64,000 bases of DNA from Croceibacterium xixiisoli (GCF_009827305.1 NZ_WTYJ01000001.1:1550001-1614000), one strand, 5' to 3'; counted from the stretch's first letter, positions 19,977-30,753 are shown. A program made the numbers and translations. Notes: a model not told the origin generated them from the sequence alone.

Positions 19977-21152
19977 ATGGCAAAGGCAAAATTCGAGCGG
20001 AACAAGCCGCACTGCAACATCGGCACCATCGGTCACGTTGACCACGGCAAGACCACGCTGACCGCAGCGATCACCAAGGTGCAGGGCGCGCCTGTCGATT
20101 TCTCGAACATCGACAAGGCTCCGGAAGAGCGTGAACGCGGCATCACCATTTCGACCGCACACGTCGAATATGAAACCGACGCACGTCACTACGCACACGT
20201 CGACTGCCCGGGTCACGCTGACTATGTGAAGAACATGATCACCGGTGCAGCCCAGATGGACGGCGCCATCCTGGTTGTGAACGCTGCTGATGGCCCGATG
20301 CCGCAGACCCGCGAACACATCCTGCTCGCCCGTCAGGTCGGCGTGCCGGCTCTGGTCGTGTACATGAACAAGGTCGACCAGGTCGACGACGAAGAAATTC
20401 TCGAACTGGTTGAACTCGAAGTTCGCGAACTGCTGAGCTCGTACGATTTCGACGGCGACAACATTCCGATCATCAAGGGCTCGGCCCTGGCCGCTCTCGA
20501 AGGCCGTAACCCGGAAATCGGCGAAAGCTCGATCAAGGCGCTGATGGCTGCTGTTGACGAATACATCCCGCAGCCGGAACGTCCGGTTGACAAGCCCTTC
20601 CTGATGCCGATCGAAGACGTGTTCTCGATCTCGGGTCGCGGCACCGTGGTGACCGGCCGTATCGAAACCGGTATCGTGAATGTGGGCGACGAAGTCGAAA
20701 TCATCGGCATCAAGGACACGCAGAAGACCACCGTGACCGGCGTGGAAATGTTCCGCAAGCTGCTCGATCGTGGTGAAGCAGGCGACAACGTCGGCGCGCT
20801 GATCCGTGGTATTGCACGTGAAGCCGTGGAACGTGGTCAGGTTCTGGCGAAGCCGGGTTCGGTCAATCCGCACACCGAATTCAGCGCAGAAGTCTACGTG
20901 CTGTCGAAGGATGAAGGTGGCCGTCACACGCCGTTCTTCGCCAACTACCGCCCGCAGTTCTACTTCCGCACCACCGACGTGACCGGCGAAGTGATCCTTC
21001 CCGAAGGCACCGAAATGGTCATGCCGGGCGACAACGTCACCATCGGCGTGAAGCTGATCGCACCGATCGCCATGGACGAAGGCCTGCGCTTCGCCATTCG
21101 TGAAGGTGGCCGGACCGTCGGTTCGGGGGTTGTCAGCAGCATCACTAAGTAA
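19977..21152 (+). CDS. tuf: elongation factor Tu
   Basis: Encodes 391 residues, typical for alphaproteobacterial EF-Tu. It has [33 protein letters not shown] and NKVDQVDD GTPase motifs, and the C-terminal barrel ends [13 protein letters not shown]. It delivers aminoacyl-tRNA to the ribosome. Only one tuf gene lies in this window. A strong UUCG-capped hairpin follows directly. Confidence 0.98.
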   Translation: MAKAKFERNKPHCNIGTIGHVDHGKTTLTAAITKVQGAPVDFSNIDKAPEERERGITISTAHVEYETDARHYAHVDCPGHADYVKNMITGAAQMDGAILVVNAADGPMPQTREHILLARQVGVPALVVYMNKVDQVDDEEILELVELEVRELLSSYDFDGDNIPIIKGSALAALEGRNPEIGESSIKALMAAVDEYIPQPERPVDKPFLMPIEDVFSISGRGTVVTGRIETGIVNVGDEVEIIGIKDTQKTTVTGVEMFRKLLDRGEAGDNVGALIRGIAREAVERGQVLAKPGSVNPHTEFSAEVYVLSKDEGGRHTPFFANYRPQFYFRTTDVTGEVILPEGTEMVMPGDNVTIGVKLIAPIAMDEGLRFAIREGGRTVGSGVVSSITK

Positions 21153-21165
21153 TATAGGCTGCGCT

Positions 21166-21201
21166 CCGGCCGGATCTTCGGATTCGGCCGGTAGCAGTTT
21201 T
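21166..21201 (+). terminator. UUCG-capped hairpin after tuf
   Basis: An 11-base-pair stem (CCGGCCGGATC against GATTCGGCCGG, one G-U) closed by TTCG at 21177-21180 starts 14 bases after the tuf stop. A TTTT run follows six bases later at 21198. This fits an intrinsic or partial terminator separating the str unit from rpsJ. Confidence 0.6.
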
Positions 21202-21306
21202 CAGGGGGCCGCCCCTTTCCGGAGCTTCAAGGAAGCGCGGTAAGGTCGGGCGGTCTCTTATTTTTTGGAGCTTCGGCTCCTTGGCTCTTTGCAATCGGTA
21301 CAGGAC

Positions 21307-21618
21307 ATGGAAGCTCAGAATATCCGTATTCGCCTCAAGGCCTTCGATCACCGCGTGCTCGACCAGGCAACCGGCGAGATTGCGGACACCGCACGCCGCA
21401 CTGGCGCGCTCATCCGGGGGCCCATTCCGCTGCCGACGCGCATCGAAAAGTTCACCGTGAACCGCGGTCCGCACATCGACAAGAAGTCGCGCGAGCAGTT
21501 CGAGGTGCGTACCTACAAGCGGCTGCTCGACATTGTTCAGCCCAACGCTGCTACGGTCGATGCGCTGATGAAGCTTGATCTCGCTGCAGGCGTGAATGTG
21601 GAAATCAAGCTCGCCTGA
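21307..21618 (+). CDS. rpsJ: 30S ribosomal protein S10
   Basis: Encodes 103 residues, the canonical S10 length, starting at the ATG at 21307; longer readings add non-conserved residues. Blocks [28 protein letters not shown] and [18 protein letters not shown] are diagnostic. In many bacteria it also works in transcription antitermination as NusE. A GGAGC-TTCG-GCTCC hairpin (21267-21280) lies in its leader. Confidence 0.98.
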   Translation: MEAQNIRIRLKAFDHRVLDQATGEIADTARRTGALIRGPIPLPTRIEKFTVNRGPHIDKKSREQFEVRTYKRLLDIVQPNAATVDALMKLDLAAGVNVEIKLA

Positions 21619-21848
21619 TGCGGGTTTGATGATCCGGGGCTCAGGCCTGACGGATCGGCCCTTCCGGTCGGACCCAATTGATCGGAGAATTTCTGGGTTG
21701 CGAAAGTAATCCTGAGTTTTGCCTCGGCAGAGCTCGAAGACCAGGGATACCGCCGGCTTTATGTCGGGCTGCGTCCCCCGTCTCGCCTCCATCCTGGTGG
21801 AGGCATTCAGCCCGGACGGGGCGACGTATGAAACCATTGGGCTGGCAA

Positions 21849-21871
21849 GCACCTGGAATGGGTCCAGGTGC
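21849..21871 (+). promoter_or_regulatory. hairpin before rplC in a structured rpsJ-rplC spacer
   Basis: GCACCTGGA and TCCAGGTGC pair perfectly around ATGGG, ending ten bases before the rplC Shine-Dalgarno. Two other inverted repeats lie in the same 274-base spacer: GATCCG/CGGATC at 21631-21656 and GCCTCCA/TGGAGGC at 21785-21804. Such a long structured spacer inside the S10 unit suggests control of rplC and downstream genes. Confidence 0.5.
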
Positions 21872-21892
21872 CTCTGTTTAGGAGAATGGATC

Positions 21893-22690
21893 ATGCGCAC
21901 AGGCGTGATCGTGAAGAAAGTCGGGATGACCCGCTTGTTCCAGGATGATGGCCGCCATGTGCCGGTCACCGTGCTGGCGCTTGAAGATTGCCAGGTCGTT
22001 TCGCATCGTACCACCGAACGTGACGGTTATGTCGCGCTGCAGGTCGGTTCGGGCGAGGCTAAGCAGAAGAATGTCGCCAAGCCGCAGCGTGAACATTTTG
22101 CCAAGGCTGAAGTCGGTCTGAAGCAGCGTGTCGCTGAATTCCGTCTCGAAAACGAAGATGGTCTTCTGCCGGTTGGTGCAACCATTTCTGCAGAACATTT
22201 CATCGCTGGCCAGAAGGTGGACATCACCGGTCACACGCAGGGCAAGGGCTTCGCCGGCGCCATGAAGCGTTGGGGCTTCGGTGGTCTGCGCGCCTCGCAC
22301 GGCGTTTCGCTGAGCCACCGTTCGCACGGTTCGACCGGTAATCGCCAGGATCCGGGCAAGGTCTTCAAGAACAAGAAGATGGCCGGCCACATGGGCGATC
22401 GTCAGCGCACCCAGCAAAACCTGGAAGTCGTGCGCACGGACGCCGATCGCGGCCTGATCTTCGTGAAGGGTTCTGTTCCCGGCTCGAACAATTCCTGGCT
22501 GCTGCTGCGCGACGCAGTGAAGCTGGCTGCGCCCGAAGGCCTGCCGTTCCCCGGTGTGGTGCTGGAAAAGGCCAACGGCCTGCCTGCCAATGACGCCGCG
22601 GTTGCACCGGTTGCTGAAGAGCAGCAGGTCGATGTGAACAATGTTGCCGAGGGTGAAGCGCCCGAAGGCACCGAAGGCAAGGAGGGCTGA
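21893..22690 (+). CDS. rplC: 50S ribosomal protein L3
   Basis: Encodes 265 residues. The start [16 protein letters not shown] has GGAG eight bases upstream; the frame stays open further upstream without conservation. The conserved loop [22 protein letters not shown] and [19 protein letters not shown] near the peptidyl transferase centre are present. The C-terminal 45 residues (after [11 protein letters not shown]) form an acidic tail longer than in E. coli L3 (209 residues), a feature seen in relatives. It is four bases from rplD. Confidence 0.97.
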   Translation: MRTGVIVKKVGMTRLFQDDGRHVPVTVLALEDCQVVSHRTTERDGYVALQVGSGEAKQKNVAKPQREHFAKAEVGLKQRVAEFRLENEDGLLPVGATISAEHFIAGQKVDITGHTQGKGFAGAMKRWGFGGLRASHGVSLSHRSHGSTGNRQDPGKVFKNKKMAGHMGDRQRTQQNLEVVRTDADRGLIFVKGSVPGSNNSWLLLRDAVKLAAPEGLPFPGVVLEKANGLPANDAAVAPVAEEQQVDVNNVAEGEAPEGTEGKEG

Positions 22691-22693
22691 TCC

Positions 22694-23317
22694 GTGAAGG
22701 TGAATGTCCAGAAAATCGACGGTGCTGCCGCCGGTGACATCGAACTCAGCGATACCGTGTTCGGCCTGACGCCGCGCGCTGATATCCTGCATCGTGTCGT
22801 GACCTGGCAGCTCGAAAATCGCCGTGGCACCGCTCGTGCTACCCGCGAACGTTCGGAAGTTGCGCGTACCGGCAAGAAGTTCGGTCGCCAGAAGGGTGGT
22901 GGTACTGCCCGTCACGGTGATCGTGCTGCTCCGATCTTCATCGGCGGTGGTAAGGCTCATGGTGCCCGTCGTCGTGAATTCGACGTCTCGCTGAACAAGA
23001 AGGTCCGCGCGCTCGGTCTGAAGATGGCCCTTTCGGCCAAGGCTCAGAACGGCCTGGTCGTTGTCGACAGCCTGGAGCTGACCGACGCCAAGACCAAGGC
23101 GCTGGCTGCAGCATTCGGCAAGAATGGCTGGAACGGCAAGGTGCTGGTGATCGACGGCGACGTGATCGAAGGCAACTTCGGCAAGGCTGCAAGCAACCTC
23201 CCCGGCGTCAACGTGCTGCCGGCAGTGGGTGCCAATGTCTATGACATCCTGAAGCATGACACGCTGGTCCTGACCCGGTCCGCTGTCGAAAAGCTGGAGG
23301 CGCGCTTCAATGGCTAA
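22694..23317 (+). CDS. rplD: 50S ribosomal protein L4
   Basis: Encodes 207 residues from a GTG. The tunnel-lining loop is visible as [30 protein letters not shown]. In enterobacteria L4 represses the S10 operon; whether this happens here is unknown, but the upstream spacer is structured. The end overlaps rplW by eight bases. Confidence 0.97.
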   Translation: MKVNVQKIDGAAAGDIELSDTVFGLTPRADILHRVVTWQLENRRGTARATRERSEVARTGKKFGRQKGGGTARHGDRAAPIFIGGGKAHGARRREFDVSLNKKVRALGLKMALSAKAQNGLVVVDSLELTDAKTKALAAAFGKNGWNGKVLVIDGDVIEGNFGKAASNLPGVNVLPAVGANVYDILKHDTLVLTRSAVEKLEARFNG

Positions 23318-23621
23318 AAAGCAGGAAATCGACGCGCGTCACTACGATGTGATCCTCGCGCCGCACATCACCGAAAAGGCGACGTTGCTCTCTGAGTTCA
23401 ACGCCGTGGTGTTCAAGGTTGCACGCGATGCGACCAAGCCGCAGGTGAAGGAAGCAATCGAAGCGATCTACGACCGCAAGGTCAAAGGCGTGAACATTCT
23501 TGTCCAGAAGGGCAAGAGCAAGCGCTGGAAGGGTCGTCCTTATTCCCGCACCGACGTGAAGAAGGCGATTGTGACCCTGGTCGACGGCCAGGATCCCATC
23601 GACATCACCAGCGGTATCTGA
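23310..23621 (+). CDS. rplW: 50S ribosomal protein L23
   Basis: Encodes 103 residues with [15 protein letters not shown] near the start and [23 protein letters not shown] at the exit-tunnel side, which binds trigger factor and SRP. It starts inside the end of rplD, so it is translationally coupled. Confidence 0.97.
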   Translation: MAKKQEIDARHYDVILAPHITEKATLLSEFNAVVFKVARDATKPQVKEAIEAIYDRKVKGVNILVQKGKSKRWKGRPYSRTDVKKAIVTLVDGQDPIDITSGI

Positions 23622-23633
23622 GGCTAGAAACTG

Positions 23634-24470
23634 ATGGCACTCAAATCCTATAATCCGACCAGCCCGGCGCGCCGTGGCCTGATCCTCGTCGACAAGTCGA
23701 GCCTCCACAAGGGCAAGCCCGTCAAGGCGCTTACCGAAGGCAAGAGCAAGACCGGCGGACGCAACAACAAGGGTCATGTGACCTCGCGCGGTATCGCCGG
23801 CGGCCACAAGCAGAAGTACCGCTTCATCGACTTCAAGCGTCGCAAGTGGGACATGCCGGCAACTGTTGAGCGTCTGGAATACGATCCCAACCGCACGGCT
23901 TTCATTGCTCTCATCAAATATGAAGACGGTGAACTGGCCTATATCATCGCGCCGAACCGGCTCGCCCCTGGCGATGTGGTTGTGGCCGGTGAACGCACTG
24001 ACACGAAGCCGGGCAATGCCATGCTGCTGGGTCAGATGCCGGTCGGCACCATCTGCCACAATGTGGAGATGAAGCCGGGCAAGGGCGGTCAGATCGCCCG
24101 TTCGGCAGGCACCTATGTGCAGGTCGTGGGTCGTGACCGTGGTCTCGTGATCGTTCGCCTCAATTCGGGTGAGCAGCGTTACCTGCGTTCCGATTGCATG
24201 GGCACCGTGGGTTCGGTTTCGAACCCTGACAATTCCAACCAGACGCTGGCCAAGGCAGGCCGCAAGCGCTGGCTGGGGCGCCGTCCGCTTACTCGCGGTG
24301 TGGCGAAGAACCCGGTCGATCACCCCCATGGTGGTGGTGAAGGTCGGACCTCGGGTGGTCGTCATCCGGTTACCCCGTGGGGCAAGCCGACCAAGGGCGC
24401 CCGCACCCGCCACAACAAGGCGACGGACAAGATGATCATCCGTTCGCGCCACGCCAAGAAGAAGAGGTAA
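23634..24470 (+). CDS. rplB: 50S ribosomal protein L2
   Basis: Encodes 278 residues. Diagnostic regions are the [11 protein letters not shown] start, [23 protein letters not shown], and the C-terminal [21 protein letters not shown] holding the invariant histidine of L2. It helps subunit joining and peptidyl transfer. Confidence 0.98.
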   Translation: MALKSYNPTSPARRGLILVDKSSLHKGKPVKALTEGKSKTGGRNNKGHVTSRGIAGGHKQKYRFIDFKRRKWDMPATVERLEYDPNRTAFIALIKYEDGELAYIIAPNRLAPGDVVVAGERTDTKPGNAMLLGQMPVGTICHNVEMKPGKGGQIARSAGTYVQVVGRDRGLVIVRLNSGEQRYLRSDCMGTVGSVSNPDNSNQTLAKAGRKRWLGRRPLTRGVAKNPVDHPHGGGEGRTSGGRHPVTPWGKPTKGARTRHNKATDKMIIRSRHAKKKR

Positions 24471-24476
24471 GCGCCA

Positions 24477-24752
24477 ATGGCTCGTTCCGTCTGGAAAGGT
24501 CCGTTTGTCGACCTGCATCTGCTGAAGAAAGCAGAAGACGCCCAGGACAGTGGTGGCCGCGCGCCGATCAAGACCTGGTCGCGCCGCAGCACCGTACTGC
24601 CGCAGTTCGTTGGTCTGACGTTCAGCGTCTACAACGGTCACAAGTTCATCCCGGTGTCCGTCAGTGAGGACATGGTTGGTCACAAGCTTGGTGAATTTGC
24701 GCCCACGCGCAGCTTCCCCGGCCATGCAGCCGACAAGAAAGGCAAGCGCTAA
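24477..24752 (+). CDS. rpsS: 30S ribosomal protein S19
   Basis: Encodes 91 residues: [17 protein letters not shown] at the start, [19 protein letters not shown] and [20 protein letters not shown] follow the family closely. The last base of its TAA is the first base of the rplV ATG. Confidence 0.98.
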   Translation: MARSVWKGPFVDLHLLKKAEDAQDSGGRAPIKTWSRRSTVLPQFVGLTFSVYNGHKFIPVSVSEDMVGHKLGEFAPTRSFPGHAADKKGKR

Positions 24753-25129
24753 TGGGTAAGCAGAAAGCTCCCCGCCGCGTCGCCGATAACGAGGCGCTGG
24801 CCGTCGGTACCACGATCCGTGGTTCGGCGCAGAAGCTGAACCTTGTTGCCGGGCTGATCCGTGGCAAGAAGGCAGAGGAAGCGTTGAACATTCTCGCTTT
24901 CTCGAAGAAGGCGATGGCACGTGACGCGCAGAAGGTGCTCGCTTCGGCGATCGCCAATGCCGAAAACAACCATGATCTGGATGTCGACGCGCTGGTCGTG
25001 GCCGAAGCCAGTGTTGGCAAGTCCATCACCATGAAGCGGTTCCATGTTCGCGGTCGTGGCAAGTCCACCCGCATCCTGAAGCCGTTCAGCCGACTGCGTA
25101 TCGTGGTCCGCGAAGTCGAGGAGGCCTGA
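24752..25129 (+). CDS. rplV: 50S ribosomal protein L22
   Basis: Encodes 125 residues. [20 protein letters not shown] and the beta-hairpin tip [22 protein letters not shown] that reaches the exit tunnel are present, with no deletion of the kind linked to macrolide resistance. It starts in TAATG with rpsS and ends three bases before rpsC. Confidence 0.98.
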   Translation: MGKQKAPRRVADNEALAVGTTIRGSAQKLNLVAGLIRGKKAEEALNILAFSKKAMARDAQKVLASAIANAENNHDLDVDALVVAEASVGKSITMKRFHVRGRGKSTRILKPFSRLRIVVREVEEA

Positions 25130-25132
25130 TCC

Positions 25133-25828
25133 ATGGGTCAGAAGAGCAATCCGATCGGCCTGCGTCTGCAGATCAACCGTACCTGGGACAGCCGCTGGTA
25201 CGCCGAAGGGCGTAACTACGAGCGTCTGCTCAAGGAAGACATCACCCTGCGCAAGTACATCATCGAAACCCTGCCCCAGGCAGCGATTTCGAAGGTGGTG
25301 ATCGAACGTCCGGCCAAGCTGTGCCGCATCTCGATTTATGCTGCGCGTCCCGGTGTCATCATCGGCAAGAAGGGCGCAGACATCGAAAAGCTGCGTTCCA
25401 AGCTGGCCAAGATGACCGACAGCGAAGTGAAGCTGAACATCGTTGAAATCCGCAAGCCGGAAATCGATGCCAAGCTCGTCGCCCAGGGTGTCGCCGACCA
25501 GCTGGTTCGCCGTGTGGCGTTCCGCCGCGCGATGAAGCGTGCCGTGCAGTCTGCCCTGCGTCTGGGTGCCGAAGGCATCAAGATCGTTTGCGGCGGCCGT
25601 CTCGGCGGTGCGGAAATCGCGCGCGTGGAATGGTATCGCGAAGGTCGCGTGCCGCTGCACACGCTGCGTGCCAATGTCGATTATGCCGAAGCCGAGGCGC
25701 TGACCGCCTATGGTATCATCGGCATCAAGTGCTGGATCTTCAAGGGTGAGATCCTCGGGCACGATCCGATGGCGCAAGACCGGCTGATGATGGAGGCTCA
25801 AACCTCCGGCGTCCGTCCGGCGCGTTGA
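25133..25828 (+). CDS. rpsC: 30S ribosomal protein S3
   Basis: Encodes 231 residues. The KH domain motif is [18 protein letters not shown], and the C-terminal domain has [26 protein letters not shown]. Positively charged residues line the mRNA entry site. Confidence 0.98.
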   Translation: MGQKSNPIGLRLQINRTWDSRWYAEGRNYERLLKEDITLRKYIIETLPQAAISKVVIERPAKLCRISIYAARPGVIIGKKGADIEKLRSKLAKMTDSEVKLNIVEIRKPEIDAKLVAQGVADQLVRRVAFRRAMKRAVQSALRLGAEGIKIVCGGRLGGAEIARVEWYREGRVPLHTLRANVDYAEAEALTAYGIIGIKCWIFKGEILGHDPMAQDRLMMEAQTSGVRPAR

Positions 25829-25848
25829 TCGGGAGCTGAGTAGAGACA

Positions 25849-26283
25849 ATGCTGCAACCGAAAAAAATGAAGTTCCGCAAGGCCTTCAAGGGCCGGATCA
25901 AGGGTGATGCCAAGGGCGGTACCGCTCTGAACTTCGGTTCTTATGGTCTGAAGGCCATGGAACCGGAACGGGTTACCGCCCGCCAGATCGAAGCGGCCCG
26001 TCGTGCGATCACGCGCCACATCAAGCGTCAGGGACGCCTGTGGATCCGCGTGTTCCCGGATGTGCCCGTGTCCAAGAAGCCTGCCGAAGTTCGTCAGGGT
26101 AAGGGCAAGGGTGCGGTCGAATATTGGGCAGCTCGCGTGAAGCCGGGCCGCATCCTGTTCGAACTGGACGGCGTTCCGGGCCCGCTGGCTGCTGAAGCGT
26201 TCAGCCGCGCTGCGATGAAGCTGCCGATCAAGACCAAGGTCGTTGCCCGTCTCGGCGACACCTCGCACCTGGGAGGCGAATGA
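25849..26283 (+). CDS. rplP: 50S ribosomal protein L16
   Basis: Encodes 144 residues beginning [19 protein letters not shown], with [30 protein letters not shown] split over the central region. It binds near the A-site tRNA. Its stop codon overlaps the start of rpmC. Confidence 0.98.
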   Translation: MLQPKKMKFRKAFKGRIKGDAKGGTALNFGSYGLKAMEPERVTARQIEAARRAITRHIKRQGRLWIRVFPDVPVSKKPAEVRQGKGKGAVEYWAARVKPGRILFELDGVPGPLAAEAFSRAAMKLPIKTKVVARLGDTSHLGGE

Positions 26284-26489
26284 TGGCTAAAGTTGAAGAT
26301 CTTCGCGCGAAGACCGATGATCAGCTGGGTGACCAGCTCGTCGAACTCAAGCGTGAGCAGTTCAACCTGCGTTTTCAGGCTGCCACCAACCAGCTCGAGC
26401 GTCCCGCACGGATCAAGGAAGTCCGCCGCGAGATCGCCCAGATCAAAACCCTGCAGTCCGAGCGCACCCGCGCGGCTGCGCAGGCTTAA
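26283..26489 (+). CDS. rpmC: 50S ribosomal protein L29
   Basis: Encodes 68 residues ([19 protein letters not shown]), two long helices as usual. Two ATGs lie in tandem at 26280 and 26283. The second is preferred because it leaves six bases to the GGAGG at 26272-26276, against three for the first. Confidence 0.96.
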   Translation: MAKVEDLRAKTDDQLGDQLVELKREQFNLRFQAATNQLERPARIKEVRREIAQIKTLQSERTRAAAQA

Positions 26490-26499
26490 GGAGGACACG

Positions 26500-26790
26500 A
26501 TGCCGAAGCGTATTCTCATCGGGACCGTTGTCTCCGACAAGACTGACAAGACGGTCACCGTGAAGGTCGAACGCAAGGTGAAGCACCCGCTCTACGGGAA
26601 GATCATCCGCCGTTCGAAGAAGTATCACGCGCACGACGAAACCAACGAGTTCAAGGCCGGCGATACGGTCCGCATCGAAGAGACGCGGCCGATTTCGAAG
26701 ACCAAGACCTGGAAGGTTCTGGACCGCGTGCTGGCCGGCAAGGGCGTTGCTCTTGAAGCCGACATCGAAGTCGGTGCCGCGAGCAATTGA
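26500..26790 (+). CDS. rpsQ: 30S ribosomal protein S17
   Basis: Encodes 96 residues: [40 protein letters not shown] and [15 protein letters not shown] are family signatures. A strong AAGGAGG precedes the ATG. It ends the S10 part of the cluster; 78 bases with two small hairpins follow before rplN. Confidence 0.97.
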   Translation: MPKRILIGTVVSDKTDKTVTVKVERKVKHPLYGKIIRRSKKYHAHDETNEFKAGDTVRIEETRPISKTKTWKVLDRVLAGKGVALEADIEVGAASN

Positions 26791-26795
26791 GCCTT

Positions 26796-26844
26796 CGCCC
26801 TCGGGCGTTTGACGATTTTTGGAACTGCCGGACTTGTTCCGGCA
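26796..26844 (+). promoter_or_regulatory. two small hairpins between rpsQ and rplN
   Basis: CGCC/GGCG around CTCG at 26796-26807 is followed by GTTTGACGATTTTT, a weak terminator-like arrangement. TGCCGGA/TCCGGCA around CTTGT lies at 26826-26844. They sit at the S10/spc boundary. Confidence 0.4.
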
Positions 26845-26868
26845 AGCCAGTGAGAAGGAACCGGATCT

Positions 26869-27237
26869 ATGATCCAGATGCAATCCAATCTTGACGTCGC
26901 AGACAACAGCGGCGCCAAGCGCGTTCAGTGCATCAAGGTGCTGGGCGGCTCTAAGCGTCGCACCGCATCTGTCGGTGACGTGATTGTGGTTTCCGTTAAG
27001 GAAGCCCAGCCGCGCGCACGCGTTAAGAAGGGCGACGTTCACCGTGCGGTGATCGTTCGCACGAAGAAGGATGTCCGCCGTGCAGACGGCAGCGTCATCC
27101 GCTTCGATTCCAACGCTGCGGTGCTCGTTAACAAGAGCGAAGAGCCGATCGGCACTCGTATCTTTGGCCCGGTGGTGCGCGAACTGCGCTCGCGCGGGTT
27201 CATGAAGATCATTTCGCTTGCTCCGGAGGTGCTGTGA
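26869..27237 (+). CDS. rplN: 50S ribosomal protein L14
   Basis: Encodes 122 residues: [31 protein letters not shown] and the C-terminal [16 protein letters not shown]-like end (here RSRGFMKI) identify L14. It starts the spc part of the cluster. Confidence 0.98.
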   Translation: MIQMQSNLDVADNSGAKRVQCIKVLGGSKRRTASVGDVIVVSVKEAQPRARVKKGDVHRAVIVRTKKDVRRADGSVIRFDSNAAVLVNKSEEPIGTRIFGPVVRELRSRGFMKIISLAPEVL

Positions 27238-27557
27238 TGGCTGCCGCAAAGATCAAGAAGGGTGACAGCGTTGTGGTTCTGTCCGGCAAGGACAAGGGCC
27301 GCACCGGCACTGTAACCAAGGTTCTGCCGGCAGAAGGCAAGGTTGTGGTCGACGGCGTCAATGTCGCTGCCCGCCACCGCAAGCCGACCCAGGCAAACCC
27401 GCAGGGCGGCATCGACCGTGCACCTGCTCCGATGGCGATCAGCAAGGTTGCTGTCGCTGATCCGAAGGACGGCAAGCCGACCCGCGTGCGTTTCGAAGAG
27501 CACGACGGGAAGAAGGTTCGCGTTGCCGTCAAGTCCGGAGAGAAGATCGATGGCTGA
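27237..27557 (+). CDS. rplX: 50S ribosomal protein L24
   Basis: Encodes 106 residues with the KOW motif [20 protein letters not shown]. The ATG at 27237 overlaps the rplN stop (TGATG) and has GGAGG seven bases upstream; a GTG one codon earlier is less likely. It overlaps rplE by eight bases. Confidence 0.96.
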   Translation: MAAAKIKKGDSVVVLSGKDKGRTGTVTKVLPAEGKVVVDGVNVAARHRKPTQANPQGGIDRAPAPMAISKVAVADPKDGKPTRVRFEEHDGKKVRVAVKSGEKIDG

Positions 27558-28128
27558 TTACAAACCCCGTCAGAAGATCGCTTATGACGAGCAGATCGCC
27601 AAGGCGATGACCGAAAAGTTCGGCTACAAGAACGCTCTTGAAGTGCCGAAGCTTGAAAAGATCACGCTCAACATGGGTGTTGGCGAAGCCAGCCAGGACA
27701 AGAAAAAGGTCCAGACGGCGGCTGAAGAAATGGAACTGATCGCAGGCCAGAAGCCCGTGATCACCAAGGCCAAGAAGTCCATTGCGCAGTTCAAGCTGCG
27801 TGAAGGCATGCCGATCGGTTGCAAGGTGACCCTGCGCCGTGATCGCATGTATGAATTTCTTGATCGTCTCGTCACGATCGCTATGCCGCGCATTCGTGAC
27901 TTTCGTGGTCTGAACCCGAAGAGCTTCGACGGCAATGGCAACTATGCCATGGGCCTGAAGGAGCAGATCATCTTCCCGGAAATCAGCTACGACAAGATCG
28001 AGAAGGTGCGGGGGATGGACATCATCGTGACCACCACCGCCAAGACCGACGAAGAAGCGCGCGAACTGCTGCGTCTGTTCGGTTTCCCGTTCCCGGCTCC
28101 CGAAGCCGAAGAAAAGCAGGCTGCATAA
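27550..28128 (+). CDS. rplE: 50S ribosomal protein L5
   Basis: Encodes 192 residues. [39 protein letters not shown] and [19 protein letters not shown] are typical of L5, the 5S rRNA-binding protein. It starts within the end of rplX. Confidence 0.98.
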   Translation: MADYKPRQKIAYDEQIAKAMTEKFGYKNALEVPKLEKITLNMGVGEASQDKKKVQTAAEEMELIAGQKPVITKAKKSIAQFKLREGMPIGCKVTLRRDRMYEFLDRLVTIAMPRIRDFRGLNPKSFDGNGNYAMGLKEQIIFPEISYDKIEKVRGMDIIVTTTAKTDEEARELLRLFGFPFPAPEAEEKQAA

Positions 28129-28167
28129 GCCTTGCGTGACTGTTTGTAAGGAAGTGAGCTTAAGTCC

Positions 28168-28473
28168 ATGGCGAAACTGAGTTCCATCAATAAGAACGAG
28201 CGTCGCAAGAAGCTCGTCAAGCAATATGCCGCTAAGTACGAGCGACTGAAGGCTATTGCTGATGACGAATCGCTCGATGAATCTGAGCGTCTGATCGCGC
28301 GTCTGAAGCTGGCGGAAATTCCGCGTAATGCCAATCCGACCCGTGTTCGTAACCGCTGCAACACCACCGGCCGTCCGCGCGGCTATTATCGCAAGTTCGG
28401 GCTTTGCCGCATCGAACTGCGGGACCTGGCCAACAAGGGCCTGATCCCGGGCGTGACCAAGTCGAGCTGGTGA
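28168..28473 (+). CDS. rpsN: 30S ribosomal protein S14
   Basis: Encodes 101 residues, the long zinc-free form: the region [22 protein letters not shown] has only one cysteine of the CxxC pairs. The typical C-terminal [11 protein letters not shown] is present. Confidence 0.98.
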   Translation: MAKLSSINKNERRKKLVKQYAAKYERLKAIADDESLDESERLIARLKLAEIPRNANPTRVRNRCNTTGRPRGYYRKFGLCRIELRDLANKGLIPGVTKSSW

Positions 28474-28484
28474 GGATCTAAAAC

Positions 28485-28880
28485 ATGGCATTGACTGATC
28501 CCCTGGGTGATATGCTCACCCGTATCCGTAACGGCCAGCGGGCGAAGAAGGATTCCGTCCTCTCGCCAGCGTCGAAGCTGCGCGCCAATGTGCTCGAAGT
28601 GCTTCAGCGCGAAGGCTATATTCGCGGATACAGCGAAGATCTGACCGGCGCCCACAAGGCCCTGCGGATCGAGCTGAAGTATTTCGAAGGCGAGCCGGCT
28701 ATCAAGCATGTCGCTCGTGTCTCCAAGCCGGGCCGCCGCGTCTATTCGGGCAGCAAGGAACTGCCGATCATTCGCAACGGCCTCGGCATCACCATCGTCT
28801 CGACCCCGCGCGGCGTGCTTTCGGACAACGAAGCTCGCAGCCAGAACGTCGGTGGCGAAGTGCTGGCGGAGGTGTTCTGA
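28485..28880 (+). CDS. rpsH: 30S ribosomal protein S8
   Basis: Encodes 131 residues: [19 protein letters not shown] at the start and [20 protein letters not shown] at the end fit S8. In E. coli S8 represses the spc operon through an rplE leader site; no such site is claimed here. Its stop overlaps the rplF start (TGATG). Confidence 0.98.
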   Translation: MALTDPLGDMLTRIRNGQRAKKDSVLSPASKLRANVLEVLQREGYIRGYSEDLTGAHKALRIELKYFEGEPAIKHVARVSKPGRRVYSGSKELPIIRNGLGITIVSTPRGVLSDNEARSQNVGGEVLAEVF

Positions 28881-29413
28881 TGAGCCGCATCGGCAAACGT
28901 CCGGTGGCAATCCCCAACGGGGTTACTGCCAATATCGACAACGGCACACTGACCGTGAAGGGCCCGAAGGGCACCCTGACGCTCGGCCTGGCTGATGAAG
29001 TCGATTACACCCTGGAAGACGGCTCCATTTCGGTGAAGCCCGCCAATGATTCCCGCCGCGCCCGCGCCTTCTGGGGCATGCAGCGCACGCTGGTTTCCAA
29101 CCTGGTCGAAGGTGTGACGGAAGGGTTCTCCAAGACCCTGCAGATCACCGGTGTGGGTTACCGCGCCAACGCACAGGGCAAGGTGCTCAAGCTGCAGCTG
29201 GGCTACAGCCACGATGTCGATCTCGACGTTCCGGCCGGTCTCGAAGTGAAGACCCCGGACCAGACGACGGTCGAAATCAGCGGGATCGACAAGCAGGCCG
29301 TTGGCCAGTTTGCCGCAGAAATCCGCAGCTGGCGCAAGCCCGAGCCGTACAAGGGCAAGGGTATCAAGTATCGCGGCGAGTTTATCTTCCGCAAGGAAGG
29401 GAAGAAGAAGTAA
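28880..29413 (+). CDS. rplF: 50S ribosomal protein L6
   Basis: Encodes 177 residues: [20 protein letters not shown], the [15 protein letters not shown] repeat and the C-terminal [15 protein letters not shown] are diagnostic. It lies one base before rplR. Confidence 0.98.
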   Translation: MSRIGKRPVAIPNGVTANIDNGTLTVKGPKGTLTLGLADEVDYTLEDGSISVKPANDSRRARAFWGMQRTLVSNLVEGVTEGFSKTLQITGVGYRANAQGKVLKLQLGYSHDVDLDVPAGLEVKTPDQTTVEISGIDKQAVGQFAAEIRSWRKPEPYKGKGIKYRGEFIFRKEGKKK

Positions 29414-29414
29414 G

Positions 29415-29759
29415 ATGGCCAAGCTTTCTCTTTTCGAACGCCGCCGTCGCCGGGTCCGTACCGCGCTGCGCAAGCGCGCTGGTGACCGCGCCCGGTTGTC
29501 CGTGCATCGCACGGGCCGGCACATCTACGCCCAGATCATCGATGATGTTGCGGGCCGCACGCTCGCTGCAGCGTCGACCCTGGGAGTCAAGGAATCCGGC
29601 GCGAATGTCGATGCCGCAGTCAAGGTGGGCAAGGAAATCGCCGAAGCCGCCAAGAAGGCTGGCGTGACCACCGTCGTGTTCGATCGCGGCGGCTACCTGT
29701 TCCATGGCCGCGTCAAGGCGTTGGCTGATGCCGCGCGTGAAGGCGGGCTGGAGTTCTGA
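29415..29759 (+). CDS. rplR: 50S ribosomal protein L18
   Basis: Encodes 114 residues, starting [20 protein letters not shown], with [18 protein letters not shown] and [21 protein letters not shown]. It binds 5S rRNA. The ATG sits one base after the rplF stop. Confidence 0.97.
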   Translation: MAKLSLFERRRRRVRTALRKRAGDRARLSVHRTGRHIYAQIIDDVAGRTLAAASTLGVKESGANVDAAVKVGKEIAEAAKKAGVTTVVFDRGGYLFHGRVKALADAAREGGLEF

Positions 29760-29761
29760 TT

Positions 29762-30496
29762 ATGGCAGACGAAAACAACAACCAGGAAGCCGCAGTGGAA
29801 ACCACTGCCGCAGCCGACAACGCCGGCAATGATGCTGGCCAGGCCCGCGAAGGCCGTGGCAACCGTGGCCGTGGCCGCGGTGGCAACGACCGTGGTGGCG
29901 ATCGTGATGGACGCGGTCGCGGCCGTGGCCGTCGTGACGACCGTCGCGAAGAAGAAGCCGGTGAAGAGCTGATCGAAAAGCTGGTTCACATCAACCGCGT
30001 GTCCAAGACGGTGAAGGGCGGCAAGCGCTTCGGTTTCGCCGCTCTGGTCGTGGTCGGTGACGGCAAGGGTCGGGTTGGCTTCGGTCATGGCAAGGCGCGT
30101 GAAGTGCCGGAAGCCATCACCAAGGCGACTGCTTCTGCAAAGAAGAAGATGATCCGCGTTCCGCTGAAGGAAGGCCGCACGCTGCATCATGATGGCAAGG
30201 GCCATTTCGGTGCCGGCAAGGTGAATGTCCGTTCGGCTCCGGCCGGGACCGGCATCATCGCAGGTGGTCCGATGCGCGCCGTGTTCGAAAGCCTTGGTGT
30301 GGCAGACGTTGTCACCAAGTCGATCGGTACCTCGAACCCGTACAACATGATCCGCGCCACGTTCGACGCGCTGGTCACCCAGACTTCTCCGAAGTCGGTG
30401 GCACAGCGTCGCGGCAAGAAGGTTGCTGATCTGCTGGGTCGCGGTGGCGCGAGCGAAGTGGAAGCTGAAGCTGCCGCTGAAGCGATCGTGGAGTAA
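29762..30496 (+). CDS. rpsE: 30S ribosomal protein S5 with long N-terminal extension
   Basis: Encodes 244 residues against about 167 in E. coli. The extra N-terminal part (about residues 1-65) is first acidic and Asn/Ala-rich, then RGRGR-like with many Arg, Gly and Asp. The core has [43 protein letters not shown], and the conserved [19 protein letters not shown]5 shapes the mRNA entry and decoding fidelity. The extension is not needed for the fold, but the sequence remains in frame without an internal start of comparable quality. Confidence 0.95.
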   Translation: MADENNNQEAAVETTAAADNAGNDAGQAREGRGNRGRGRGGNDRGGDRDGRGRGRGRRDDRREEEAGEELIEKLVHINRVSKTVKGGKRFGFAALVVVGDGKGRVGFGHGKAREVPEAITKATASAKKKMIRVPLKEGRTLHHDGKGHFGAGKVNVRSAPAGTGIIAGGPMRAVFESLGVADVVTKSIGTSNPYNMIRATFDALVTQTSPKSVAQRRGKKVADLLGRGGASEVEAEAAAEAIVE

Positions 30497-30502
30497 TTCG
30501 AC

Positions 30503-30679
30503 ATGGCTACAATCAAGCTGAAGCAGATCGGCTCGCCGATCCGTCGCCCGGAAAAGCAGCGCCAGATCCTGACCGGCCTCGGCCTGGGCAAGATGCACCG
30601 CGTTGTCGAACTGGAAGATACCCCCGAAGTTCGGGGCGCAGTCGCCAAGCTTCCGCATCTGGTGGCCGTGGTCGACTGA
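30503..30679 (+). CDS. rpmD: 50S ribosomal protein L30
   Basis: Encodes 58 residues: [20 protein letters not shown] followed by [23 protein letters not shown], matching L30 throughout. It is short but full length for the family. It ends the spc segment; a hairpin-bearing spacer of 229 bases follows before rplO, longer than usual. Confidence 0.96.
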   Translation: MATIKLKQIGSPIRRPEKQRQILTGLGLGKMHRVVELEDTPEVRGAVAKLPHLVAVVD

Positions 30680-30725
30680 CCCGGCGTGTTGCGGATATCG
30701 CGACACAGCAGATGAGGTAAATGGC

Positions 30726-30753
30726 ATGCCGGCGATGGTAACATCGCCGGCAT
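30726..30753 (+). terminator. 12-bp hairpin between rpmD and rplO
   Basis: ATGCCGGCGATG and CATCGCCGGCAT form a perfect stem around a GTAA tetraloop. No U-tract follows, so attenuation, pausing or processing is as likely as termination. Confidence 0.5.
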
